A stretch of DNA of 64,000 bases from Pontibacillus sp. HMF3514 (GTDB taxonomy: Bacteria > Bacillota > Bacilli > Bacillales > BH030062), in assembly GCF_009858175.1 (NCBI RefSeq), contig NZ_CP047393.1, forward strand, positions 3,286,001 to 3,350,000, given 5' to 3'. The notes under the pieces were generated by a model, which was not told the DNA's origin, searched no databases, and saw nothing but the letters and a program-made list of their open reading frames with translations. Made by a program: the position numbers and the translations under genes. Shown here piece after piece: positions 8,828 through 16,589 of this stretch. Numbering within the stretch: the stretch's first letter is position 1; each line of letters begins with the position of its first letter.

Positions 8828-8940
8828 TAACATATATGAAAATACTTAGGGGTTAAAATGGGGATATCTAAGGTGTACATCATTAAGTATAAAATGGTTA
8901 AGGAGGATACATATCACTATTTTTTTAGTTTTATAATATA

Positions 8941-8973
8941 AAAAAGGCCTTAGTTTAAACTAAGGCCTTTAAA
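8941..8973. terminator. Terminator of the main flagellin gene
   Basis: Perfect palindrome GGCCTTAGTTTAAACTAAGGCC (8946-8967 by position; 11-bp arms without a loop in the ideal fold) flanked by A5 and T3, eleven bp after the hag stop. Confidence 0.85.
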
Positions 8974-8983
8974 TAAATGAATA

Positions 8984-10225
8984 TTAACGTAGTAATTGAA
9001 GTACCCCTTGAGGCTGTTGATTAGCCTTAGCAAGCATAGATTGAGATGCTTGAGAAAGAATACTTTGTTTAGTTTGGTTCATCATTTCCTTCGCCATATC
9101 TACGTCACGGATACGAGATTCCGCAGCAGTTAGGTTTTCAGAAGATGTACCCAAGTTATTAATAGTATGATCTAAACGGTTTTGAACTGCACCAAGCTTT
9201 GAACGCTCGGAAGATACAGATTCGATTGCGTCATTGATCTTTGTGATTGCTGAATCAGCTGCGGATTGGCTTGAGATATCAATACCGCCAACGCTAATAT
9301 CCATATCTGCTGTAGCTGCTGCATCAAGCGACAATACTGGATCTCCATCAGCGTTTGTAAAGTCCTGATCGTTTGTAGAAGTTGCTATTGTATTACCATT
9401 ACTATCTTCAATAGTCGATGCGCCTGTGGCAAAATTAATAGTATAATCTCCTGCTTCTAAACCTGTGTTATCGAAACTTGCGGTAGCTGTTACATCTCCA
9501 CCATCTACTTTTACAGGCCCTTCAGTAATTTCTTGAGAAAAAGTTATTGTATCACCGTTAGTACCTGCTCCTGTAAATGTTTTATTATCAGTCGAAGTCG
9601 CAACCACGTTTCCATCTGCATCTTTTAAATCAGTTCCATCTACAGTATAAGTACCATCAGCAAAGTCAGTAGCAGTTGAGTCAGCTACTGATACTGTTTC
9701 TTCAAAATTAGCTTCACCGGCAACACCAAGACTAAACCCACGCATATCACTAACTTCTAAGTCAAGATTTTGACCTTCGTTAGCCCCAATTTGAAAAGTC
9801 CCTTCAAAAGATCCATCTAATAGATTCTGCGTGTTAAATTCAGTGTTATCACCGACACGTGAAAGTTCTTGAGATAGTTGGTCAACCTCTTTTTGAAGTT
9901 CTGCACGGTCACTAGCTGTGTTCGTGTCGTTGGCAGATTGAACGGATAGTTCACGCATACGCTGAAGGATACTGTGCGATTCATTCAAAGCACCTTCTGC
10001 TGTTTGAATCATTGAAATACCATCTTGTGCGTTAGTTTGTGCTTGCTCTAATCCGCGAATCTGACCACGCATTTTCTCTGAGATTGCAAGACCAGCTGCA
10101 TCGTCACCTGCACGGTTGATACGAAGACCTGAAGATAGTTTTTCCATAGATTGTTGGTTTGCATTGTTCGCTTGTGAAAGCTGACGATGAGTGTTCAACG
10201 CCGCTATATTGTGATTAATACGCAT
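8984..10225 (-). CDS. hag: Main flagellin Hag
   Basis: 413 residues, the major filament subunit. The N-terminus (MRINHNIAALNTHRQLSQAN) and C-terminus (MLAKANQQPQGVLQLLR) are typical D0. The central 170-320 segment is a D2-like insert with repeated DGTYTVDGTDL / GNVVATSTDN style units rich in T, D, G and A, with acidic character fitting a halophile. B. subtilis Hag lacks such an insert, so this filament should be thicker or more decorated. It has a strong AAGGAGG site, a sigma-D promoter at the end of csrA and a long structured leader with a CsrA target. The order fliW-csrA-hag is that of B. subtilis. Confidence 0.97.
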   Translation of the reverse strand: MRINHNIAALNTHRQLSQANNANQQSMEKLSSGLRINRAGDDAAGLAISEKMRGQIRGLEQAQTNAQDGISMIQTAEGALNESHSILQRMRELSVQSANDTNTASDRAELQKEVDQLSQELSRVGDNTEFNTQNLLDGSFEGTFQIGANEGQNLDLEVSDMRGFSLGVAGEANFEETVSVADSTATDFADGTYTVDGTDLKDADGNVVATSTDNKTFTGAGTNGDTITFSQEITEGPVKVDGGDVTATASFDNTGLEAGDYTINFATGASTIEDSNGNTIATSTNDQDFTNADGDPVLSLDAAATADMDISVGGIDISSQSAADSAITKINDAIESVSSERSKLGAVQNRLDHTINNLGTSSENLTAAESRIRDVDMAKEMMNQTKQSILSQASQSMLAKANQQPQGVLQLLR

Positions 10226-10330
10226 AATAAAATTCCTCCTTGAATTTTAAGGCTCACGTCCCTGTGACGCCTGTTAAGTATTTTTTGCCATCTTTACAAA
10301 AGTCGGCCGCCTTTTGTACTGTGGCGTTAC
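10226..10330 (-). promoter_or_regulatory. hag mRNA leader with CsrA binding hairpin
   Basis: A leader of about 100 nt. At 10256-10265 the RNA reads ACAGGGACGU, an exact match to the CsrA consensus ACANGGANGU, with the GGA in a six-base loop (AGGGAC) closed by UCAC/GUGA and extended by GGC/GCC. A second GGA lies in the Shine-Dalgarno AAGGAGG (10235-10241). Near the 5' end ACAAAAG/CTTTTGT (10296-10302 and 10311-10317) forms another hairpin, perhaps stabilising the mRNA. The two-site arrangement mirrors the B. subtilis hag leader, where CsrA blocks translation until FliW removes it. Confidence 0.8.
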
Positions 10331-10337
10331 ATTTTTA

Positions 10338-10364
10338 ATATCGGTATCCCTCTAGTATTGTTTA
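10338..10364 (-). promoter_or_regulatory. Sigma-D promoter of hag
   Basis: Minus strand: TAAA (10361-10364) overlapping the csrA stop codon, 15-bp spacer, ACCGATAT (10338-10345). Confidence 0.88.
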
Positions 10365-10589
10365 GTCTTTTTCGGTACTTTTTAATAGATTTATTAAATC
10401 AGCTGTTGTGTTGCTCGCTTCTTCATTTTCCTCTTGGATTTTCAAGTATATTTCCTTACGAAATACATCAATGGACTTTGGTGCTTCTATTCCTATTTTC
10501 ACTTGATCTCCCTCTATAGAGATGATTTTCACTTCTATATCATCATCAATTTGTATGGAGTCATTTACTTTACGATTTAGAATTAGCAT
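10362..10589 (-). CDS. csrA: Carbon storage regulator CsrA
   Basis: 75 residues starting [20 protein letters not shown] at 10589, the expected CsrA start; a longer frame to 10649 would run deep into fliW. CsrA is a small dimeric RNA-binding protein that represses flagellin translation by covering the ribosome-binding site. The gene overlaps the 3' end of fliW by 20 bp, so the two are cotranslated, which fits the three-part FliW-CsrA-flagellin switch. Residues after about 60 ([17 protein letters not shown]) form an acidic tail typical of Bacillus CsrA. Confidence 0.96.
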   Translation of the reverse strand: MLILNRKVNDSIQIDDDIEVKIISIEGDQVKIGIEAPKSIDVFRKEIYLKIQEENEEASNTTADLINLLKSTEKD

Positions 10590-11031
10590 CTGACTCCACA
10601 TCCTTTCCTTCGACAATGATCGGTTGTTTTGTTTGATAATTTGTATCATGGAGAATTAATTGCTTCGCTTTTCTTGTGGTAAAGTTAAGAATAATCGGTG
10701 CCTGCAGGTTTGCGGTTGTATGTTTAAACGGATCTTTTAGTGTTAAAACGGAGAGAACCATCACATCTTCTTTACTATTTATGCTTAATAGATTAATTGT
10801 ATTTTCGTCTATATCAAATTCGTAATCGTGAAAGAAAACATATGGATTGGTTACGACTAATGCTACCTCTGGATTATCCACGGACTGTAATGAGTGATAG
10901 ATAGCGCCTTCGTTAATATCTAACAAAACAAATCTCTTTTCTTCCTCAAATCCTGGAATTCCATTTGGAAACTCTATTATATTTTCTTCATTAATTTCAA
11001 CTTCACCAAAAAATTTCGTATTTATTTTCAT
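10570..11031 (-). CDS. fliW: Flagellar assembly factor FliW
   Basis: 153 residues. FliW binds either flagellin or CsrA; when flagellin accumulates it is sequestered, freeing CsrA to block hag translation. The N-terminus ([20 protein letters not shown]) carries the family signature EFPxGIPGFE. AGGxAGG-like sites lie upstream and csrA begins within its last codons. The presence of FliW, CsrA and a matching hag leader hairpin shows that the complete switch is encoded here. Confidence 0.96.
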   Translation of the reverse strand: MKINTKFFGEVEINEENIIEFPNGIPGFEEEKRFVLLDINEGAIYHSLQSVDNPEVALVVTNPYVFFHDYEFDIDENTINLLSINSKEDVMVLSVLTLKDPFKHTTANLQAPIILNFTTRKAKQLILHDTNYQTKQPIIVEGKDVESDANSKS

Positions 11032-11048
11032 AAGACAGCCTTCCCTAC

Positions 11049-11639
11049 CTAAATTGTAATTTCAAAACCTTGCGTCCCTTTATACTTTAAGTTCTCCACA
11101 TCAATTTGAATATCAAAATATTGCTCTGTTTGCACAGACACATTACCATGCTCATACTGGAATTGCGGCTTCATTGGCGTGGCTTCAATAATAGGTTTAT
11201 TAAGCTTAGTACTAATATCTGCTCGCCCTGGTTCATAGGTTAATGAAACAAGATCATAAACAGGCATTTCTCCCGGCTTATAATCAAAATCCCACACAGC
11301 ATTTTGCTTTGCTTGAGATGCAATTGGATTACCGCCTCTTTCAATTTTCATCAGTTCATCGCCTTCTTGAGACATTTTCCCTAAGTTCTCCATATGTGTT
11401 TGGTTAGCATGCTGTGCAGTATCTCTTGACCGTTCAAAAATACTTTTTAATCCCAGGTTACTCCAAGCATTTGACTGATCAATCGTTAGCTTAGGAGGGT
11501 GTTGTTTAATAGTTTGATCAGCCTTTGGTTGTTGTATACTCACTTCTGCTTTAGGTTGTTTCATTTTCAATTGTCCATTTTGTGTATTAAGGCCAATTTT
11601 GGCGTCCGTTGTTTTTATTTTGACCTGAGGAAAGTCCAA
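11049..11639 (-). CDS. yviE: YviE-like protein of the flagellar operon (DUF6470 type)
   Basis: 196 residues with a TTG start at 11639 (GAGGTG eight bp upstream; the nearby ATG is out of frame). It lies between flgL and fliW as yviE does in B. subtilis. The N-terminus has repeated short units (KMKQPKAEVSIQQPKADQTI), and the C-terminus (QTEQYFDIQIDVENLKYKG) is beta-rich. No signal peptide or membrane segment. The role is unknown; the assignment comes from gene order and the characteristic Q/P/K-rich start. Confidence 0.85.
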   Translation of the reverse strand: MDFPQVKIKTTDAKIGLNTQNGQLKMKQPKAEVSIQQPKADQTIKQHPPKLTIDQSNAWSNLGLKSIFERSRDTAQHANQTHMENLGKMSQEGDELMKIERGGNPIASQAKQNAVWDFDYKPGEMPVYDLVSLTYEPGRADISTKLNKPIIEATPMKPQFQYEHGNVSVQTEQYFDIQIDVENLKYKGTQGFEITI

Positions 11640-11703
11640 AGAACCATCACCTCACTATTTATTAACTTAACGTATAAGAAAAGCTATCTGATCAACAGAT
11701 AGC

Positions 11704-12588
11704 TTATCGAAGAAAATCCATTAAGGATGGTTGAATAATTCTAGCGCCTACACCTAGTGCTGCGCGGTGTACACTTTCTTGGGTTTTTAAATTTGTTATC
11801 ACTTTTTCCATTTCTGCATCTTCGTTATCAGAAAGGTTAGCCGTAGTAATAATTTCTTGGGTGCTTAGACGGTCTTCAATCAGTTCTACTCGGTTCATAC
11901 GAGCTCCTAGATCCGCTCGTTCATTTACAACATTTTTAATATGGACATCTAAATCAGATATGGAAGCGTCGTAGTCACCATCACCAGTACCTTCTAATCG
12001 ATCTACAAAATTATCGATATCTTTAAATAATTTTTCTGAAAAAACATTCTCTGGATTAATATTAGTTGGTAGTTCAACACCCTTAGAAACTTCAATTTTT
12101 ACAGGGTTTCCATTTGTAGAAGTAGAAAGAACTTCACCATTATCATCTAATTCTACCGGTGGCTCGGAAGTACTGGTCCCATTAAAAATATACTTATCAT
12201 TAACCTTGGTGTTCGCAACATCAGCTAAGTGTTCTTTAATTTGTTTAACCTCAGAGGCTATATTCTTCCGCTGCTCCTCTTCATAGGTTCCATTACTCCC
12301 CTGTACAGCGAGCTCCCTTAATCGTTGAAGCGCTTTGGTTGCCTTATCCAACGATGCATCAGAGTTATCCATCCAGTTATGCACTTCGTTCATATTACGT
12401 TTATATTGTTCAATATTATTGAGCTCTGTACGATAATTCATACCTTTCATTGCTACTACAGGGTCATCAGATGGTTTCTGAATCTTTTTTCCAGTTGATA
12501 ATTGTTCCTGATATTTTCCCATTCGTTCGTAACTGTTACTAATGTTACGAAGCATGTTATTAGAAAGCATTGATTGGGTTACGCGCAT
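11704..12588 (-). CDS. flgL: Flagellar hook-filament junction protein FlgL (HAP3)
   Basis: 294 residues. FlgL joins the hook-side junction protein FlgK to the filament. The N-terminus MRVTQSMLSNNMLRNISNSY with QLSTGKKIQKPSDDPV is the flagellin-like D0/D1 of FlgL, and the C-terminus ends AALGVGARIIQPSLMDFLR. The gene starts 11 bp after flgK stops. Length and motifs are typical. Confidence 0.96.
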   Translation of the reverse strand: MRVTQSMLSNNMLRNISNSYERMGKYQEQLSTGKKIQKPSDDPVVAMKGMNYRTELNNIEQYKRNMNEVHNWMDNSDASLDKATKALQRLRELAVQGSNGTYEEEQRKNIASEVKQIKEHLADVANTKVNDKYIFNGTSTSEPPVELDDNGEVLSTSTNGNPVKIEVSKGVELPTNINPENVFSEKLFKDIDNFVDRLEGTGDGDYDASISDLDVHIKNVVNERADLGARMNRVELIEDRLSTQEIITTANLSDNEDAEMEKVITNLKTQESVHRAALGVGARIIQPSLMDFLR

Positions 12589-12599
12589 GAATTATTCAC

Positions 12600-14540
12600 C
12601 TACCTTCCTACTCGGCCCATGCCGTTAATGATTTTATCAAGCATTTCATCTACTGTTGTCATATTTCTTGCTGCTGCATTATAAGCGTGCTGAAACTTGA
12701 TCATATTTGACATTTCTTCATCAAGTGAAACACCACTTACTGATTGTCTTCGTTCTTCCACTGACTGTTTCAATGTGCTTGAGTTATCTTCTAATCGACG
12801 AAACTCCTGAGATTGAACACCCATATCCCCGATTATAGATTCATAGAATGAAGACACGCTAGTTTTCTTTCCAAGCTCCTCTAATGAAACATTTCTTACA
12901 TTTGCTAAGTCGCGAGCATTATCTCCGTTACCAATATAAGCTCGTCCTTCACCTTCTGCTTCTTGAGCTGCTGCAATGTTATCAGTAGATTGCTGAATTT
13001 CTTTTGAGATACTCATTGAATTAGCTGCTCCTATGCCTTCATAAGAGCCTTGCCCAAGCGTAAAGAAGTTTGGTGTTTTAGGATTTTCGTTATCCTCTAA
13101 GTTCTTCAAGTTGTAACCTTCACGATGCGCCCGATTAAACTCTTCAGTAAAAGCAAAAGCCATATCGTCCAGGTTTTGTAACATATCAGCATAAATTCCT
13201 TTGGCTTCATTAGACCCATCTGTTTCTCCTTGAATCCCTAAAGATTTAGCTGCAGTACCAGAAACAGAAAGGGAGGCTTCTTTCCCAACGTGCTCAGTTT
13301 TAAGCACTAAACGTTTAGGTGTTACATCTGCACCTGGTTCTCCAGTTGCAGGTACTATTTCAGCAACAACACCTGTGTTTTCTGTTTCATTATTAATCGC
13401 ATCGGTTAAATCCTGAAGAGACATTCCATCCTCAATCGTGATGGTCGCAGTTTCTCCTTGTTCATAGGGCGGATCTCCATCGTCCACAGTACTAGTTCCT
13501 TTAATTGTAATTGTGGAACCAGCATCTAAATCACTTGCTGTAATGTCATCAACCTTACTAAAAGATGTAGAGACGGAGAAAGCCTCTACTTGAGGTTTAT
13601 CTCCCATATATCCCATTGATCTCACAAGTCCTTTAAGCTTCCCCTGTGATTCAAATTCATCAAAGCTAAAGCTTTGACCTCCAACTTGAATTTCATCAAC
13701 AAGCGTCTGTCCCATTGTCTCATTATAGGTTACTCCGACTTTATTCATATTCTCCCCGTCTAGTAAAGAAACTTGAGGACTCATAGGCTTACCGGTTTCA
13801 TCGGCAAGTTGAATAGAAACCTGCCCTTGTGCCATTGCCTTACCACCATTAGAGGTATAAGATACATCTACATTAACCATGTTAGATAGATCATCAATTA
13901 GTCGGTCACGTTCATCATATAAATCATTAGGTAAATAACCATTTGGTTCTATTTCACCAATCTGTTTATTTAAATTTTTGATTTGGGTTAGCGTTGAATT
14001 AATATCTTTTACGGTTACATTCGTTTCATTTTTCAAGTCCTTTTGAATCGTACTGAGTGAGTTTGATATGTAATTGAATGTCTCAGCTACAGAGGCTCCA
14101 CGCTGACGGACAACAGAGCGAGCACCTGCATCCTGTGGGTTATCTGATAAATCTTGAAGAGCATTCGAAAAACGATCCATCGTTTTTGATAACCCTTGTT
14201 CAGTTGGCTCATTCATGATTTCTTCCATCTTATTAATAGCATTGGTTAATGAATCAAAATACCCCTGTTTACTGTTTTCGCCTCGAAATTGCACGTCAAG
14301 AAATTCCTCACGTACACGCTGAACTGAACCTGCTTGCACACCTGAACCTACTTGACCTGGAATCTCAGGACGATTTCGTGATGAAGGCGGGAATGGGGCG
14401 GTTTGCTCAAAGTTAACACGCTGCCGTGAATACCCCGGTGTATTCGCATTGGATATGTTATGTCCTGTTGTTTGTAACGCTGATTGTTGAGTGAACAACG
14501 CTCTCTTCGCTACCTCTAAACCATTAAATGTTGATGACAT
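12600..14540 (-). CDS. flgK: Flagellar hook-associated protein FlgK (HAP1)
   Basis: 646 residues, longer than the roughly 507 of B. subtilis owing to a larger central domain (about 320-440, with TITIKGTSTVDDGDPPYEQG). FlgK is the first junction zone on the hook. The N-terminus (LEVAKRALFTQQSALQTTGH, then NISNANTPGYSRQRV) is the canonical rod/hook motif, and the C-terminus (MIKFQHAYNAAARNMTTVDE) is the conserved closing helix. AGGGG precedes the ATG. Cotranscribed with flgN and flgL. Confidence 0.96.
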   Translation of the reverse strand: MSSTFNGLEVAKRALFTQQSALQTTGHNISNANTPGYSRQRVNFEQTAPFPPSSRNRPEIPGQVGSGVQAGSVQRVREEFLDVQFRGENSKQGYFDSLTNAINKMEEIMNEPTEQGLSKTMDRFSNALQDLSDNPQDAGARSVVRQRGASVAETFNYISNSLSTIQKDLKNETNVTVKDINSTLTQIKNLNKQIGEIEPNGYLPNDLYDERDRLIDDLSNMVNVDVSYTSNGGKAMAQGQVSIQLADETGKPMSPQVSLLDGENMNKVGVTYNETMGQTLVDEIQVGGQSFSFDEFESQGKLKGLVRSMGYMGDKPQVEAFSVSTSFSKVDDITASDLDAGSTITIKGTSTVDDGDPPYEQGETATITIEDGMSLQDLTDAINNETENTGVVAEIVPATGEPGADVTPKRLVLKTEHVGKEASLSVSGTAAKSLGIQGETDGSNEAKGIYADMLQNLDDMAFAFTEEFNRAHREGYNLKNLEDNENPKTPNFFTLGQGSYEGIGAANSMSISKEIQQSTDNIAAAQEAEGEGRAYIGNGDNARDLANVRNVSLEELGKKTSVSSFYESIIGDMGVQSQEFRRLEDNSSTLKQSVEERRQSVSGVSLDEEMSNMIKFQHAYNAAARNMTTVDEMLDKIINGMGRVGR

Positions 14541-14558
14541 GGTTGAATTCCCCTCTCG

Positions 14559-15056
14559 TTAGGCTTTGGAGTCAAATACAGACCGCCGATTCCCGCTATC
14601 ACTTTGCTTTTTATTAGGTCGCCCATAATTCAAATTTTTCATGGACGGTTGAATCATATCTAAAGACATATCAATAAATTGTAACGATTGTTGAGTGAGC
14701 TCTTGGTTCAGCTTCTCTTGCTGCTTTAAATCAGCAAGGATTATGACTAATCGTTCAAATTGTTCTTGTAAAGCTTGTCTTTCTTGATCACTCGTGATGT
14801 TTTCAAGCATTATCGTAATGGTTTGTTCCTCTCCATTAACCCCTTGATTCGCAAACCACTCTGAAACTAGCTGCTCACGCTTTGTCTCCAGCTGACCGAT
14901 AGCTTGAACATGCTTACGCTCTTTTACAATAATCGCTTGAAGCTCCTCAGTATTCCCCTTCTTAAGAGCTTCTGTTTTTTCTTGAGATAATGTCAATAAG
15001 CTTTGATGCAAGGAACAAAGCTTATCCATTAATTCTGTAATAGGTTGAGTGGACAT
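14559..15056 (-). CDS. flgN: FlgN-type chaperone of FlgK and FlgL
   Basis: 165 residues, all helical and charged, with AAAGGAGGG upstream of the ATG. FlgN chaperones keep the two junction proteins export-competent. Helices such as LMDKLCSLHQSLLTLSQEKT and AIIVKERKHVQAIGQLETKR fit the FlgN fold. The C-terminal tail (RPNKKQSDSGNRRSVFDSKA) is basic and may engage the export apparatus. It is placed between flgM and flgK as in B. subtilis (yvyG). Confidence 0.93.
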   Translation of the reverse strand: MSTQPITELMDKLCSLHQSLLTLSQEKTEALKKGNTEELQAIIVKERKHVQAIGQLETKREQLVSEWFANQGVNGEEQTITIMLENITSDQERQALQEQFERLVIILADLKQQEKLNQELTQQSLQFIDMSLDMIQPSMKNLNYGRPNKKQSDSGNRRSVFDSKA

Positions 15057-15071
15057 GAATCATGCCCTCCT

Positions 15072-15344
15072 TTAGCGGTTCGTCCAGAAGTCTATCATTT
15101 TCTCAGCTGTCTTATTGGCATCAACTTGGTATTCTCCAGCATCAACCTTATTTTTAATTTCCTCAATATGCTCTTTTCGTGCTGCTTGAGCCTTGTTCAT
15201 CTCCTGCATTTGCTTCGCTTTGTTGGAGATTTCTACTTTATCTTTAAGTGAATTTGTATTTTGGTTCTCTTGTTGCTTTTGAATTTGCTTTTTGTAAGGG
15301 TTGAAATTCGTTTGGTTAGGACCATGAATTTTCATTTCAGTCAC
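15072..15344 (-). CDS. flgM: Anti-sigma-D factor FlgM
   Basis: 90 residues. FlgM binds and inhibits sigma-D (sigma-28) until hook completion. The N-terminus (MKIHGPNQTNFNPYKKQ) is disordered and polar; the C-terminal half holds the sigma-binding helices (DKVEISNKAKQMQEM and AGEYQVDANKTAEKMIDFWT). It has its own sigma-D promoter immediately upstream, giving the usual negative feedback. AGAGGTGACTG precedes the start. Confidence 0.95.
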   Translation of the reverse strand: MTEMKIHGPNQTNFNPYKKQIQKQQENQNTNSLKDKVEISNKAKQMQEMNKAQAARKEHIEEIKNKVDAGEYQVDANKTAEKMIDFWTNR

Positions 15345-15384
15345 CTCTTTCCCTTTTTAAACGCCGCAACTACATCTACCCGTA

Positions 15385-15410
15385 ATATCGGCAGGGAAAA
15401 GAAATGTTTA
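15385..15410 (-). promoter_or_regulatory. Sigma-D promoter of flgM-flgN-flgK-flgL
   Basis: Minus strand: TAAA (15407-15410), 14-bp spacer, GCCGATAT (15385-15392), a perfect -10. The -35 overlaps the yvyF stop codon, the same layout as B. subtilis. Confidence 0.9.
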
Positions 15411-15830
15411 AGACTTTCCTTTAAAATTCCCTACTGAATAATAGGTGTGACTTCTGTCACGGCTAGTTTTTTGTTGAACTTCTTCTATATTCTTTTCTCT
15501 TTCAAGGTCGTTTTGAATGCCTGAAGCACAGCTACTGCAGATTTTCCCTTCTTGTATCGGCGCCCCACACTTTTCACAATCATACGTTAGGTTTGGAAAG
15601 TCCCCTGCACGCAAGCGTTTTTCTTTTACAAACTTCAGTACAAGATCCTTCTCAACACCTGTTGCTTCTACAACCTCATCAATGGATGATGTGCGATTTT
15701 TCTTTTTACTTATGAATTTATAGACCAAATCATAAGCATCCTCTTCTTTTTTATAACATGCGTCACAAATGCTCTTTACACTTTTCACGAATAAAGCGTT
15801 ACAACGCGGGCAATTTGCTAACTCTCCCAC
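15408..15830 (-). CDS. yvyF: YvyF flagellar-operon zinc-ribbon protein
   Basis: 140 residues with two zinc-ribbon pairs: CPRCNALFVKSVKSICDAC near the N-terminus and CEKCGAPIQEGKICSSC at about 98-114. Between them lies a winged-helix-like stretch (SIDEVVEATGVEKDLVLKFV). The pattern matches the YvyF/TIGR03826 family, found beside flgM in Bacillus and suspected to regulate transcription, though its role is unproven. A short gap separates it from comFC. Confidence 0.9.
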   Translation of the reverse strand: MGELANCPRCNALFVKSVKSICDACYKKEEDAYDLVYKFISKKKNRTSSIDEVVEATGVEKDLVLKFVKEKRLRAGDFPNLTYDCEKCGAPIQEGKICSSCASGIQNDLEREKNIEEVQQKTSRDRSHTYYSVGNFKGKS

Positions 15831-15910
15831 TTTAGTCTCCCCCTTAATTCATCTTTATCTATTATATCGTCAAAAGAATCGAATAAAAAAGGGGGCTCTA
15901 AGAATTAAGG

Positions 15911-16588
15911 TTACCCTCGAACAAGTGTAAAAGAATAAACCTCTGGTGCACCACTTGATTTAAGTACCTCGGCAGCATGATGTAGTGTGCGGCCTGTTGT
16001 GTAAATATCATCAATTAATACGATAGTGCTACGCTGAGGCTTCTCAATTTGAAAAGGATTAGCGGAAGTCATCCTCTCTTTTCGAGACTTTTTTGATTGC
16101 TTTTCAGTGTGGATACGTTTAATTGCATTTTCTGATGGAGCGTTAACAAAACTAGCAATAGCTTCAGCTTGATTGAACCCTCTTTCTTGTAGCCTCTCTT
16201 CGCTCAAAGGAATCGGAACTACAATTAGACCGTCCAAATCACTAAAGGCTTCTTCAAAACGTTGTTGTACTTCTTCCCGAAAAAGTTCCGCTAAAACATA
16301 ATCTCCTCGATATTTCCATTTCGAAATGACTTCTTGCATAAATGAATTGTATTCAAATACGGATATGTTTGATTCCAGAAAGGGATTCTGTGCAATCCAT
16401 CGCTCACAGTCATAACAGGTTTTCCCCTTATCATCCATAGGGCGATTACACCGAATACAAACTGACCCCGTAATAAAAGAAAACTTTCCCTTACATTCTT
16501 CGCACAGAACTTCTATTTTTTGAGGAGTCAAAAAGGTTAACCATGTAACTTTAGGAAGAATTTTCTGATCACACCATAAACAATGCAT
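15911..16588 (-). CDS. comFC: ComFC competence-associated phosphoribosyltransferase
   Basis: 225 residues. The N-terminal cysteine cluster (CLWCDQK, CEECKGK, CIRCNRPM, CYDCERW) should bind zinc; the C-terminal half is a PRTase fold with the PRPP-binding motif VLIDDIYTTGRT. ComFC is needed for natural transformation and is thought to act with the helicase ComFA on incoming single-stranded DNA. It starts one base after the comFA stop. The comFB gene found between comFA and comFC in B. subtilis is absent. Confidence 0.94.
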   Translation of the reverse strand: MHCLWCDQKILPKVTWLTFLTPQKIEVLCEECKGKFSFITGSVCIRCNRPMDDKGKTCYDCERWIAQNPFLESNISVFEYNSFMQEVISKWKYRGDYVLAELFREEVQQRFEEAFSDLDGLIVVPIPLSEERLQERGFNQAEAIASFVNAPSENAIKRIHTEKQSKKSRKERMTSANPFQIEKPQRSTIVLIDDIYTTGRTLHHAAEVLKSSGAPEVYSFTLVRG

Positions 16589-16589
16589 G

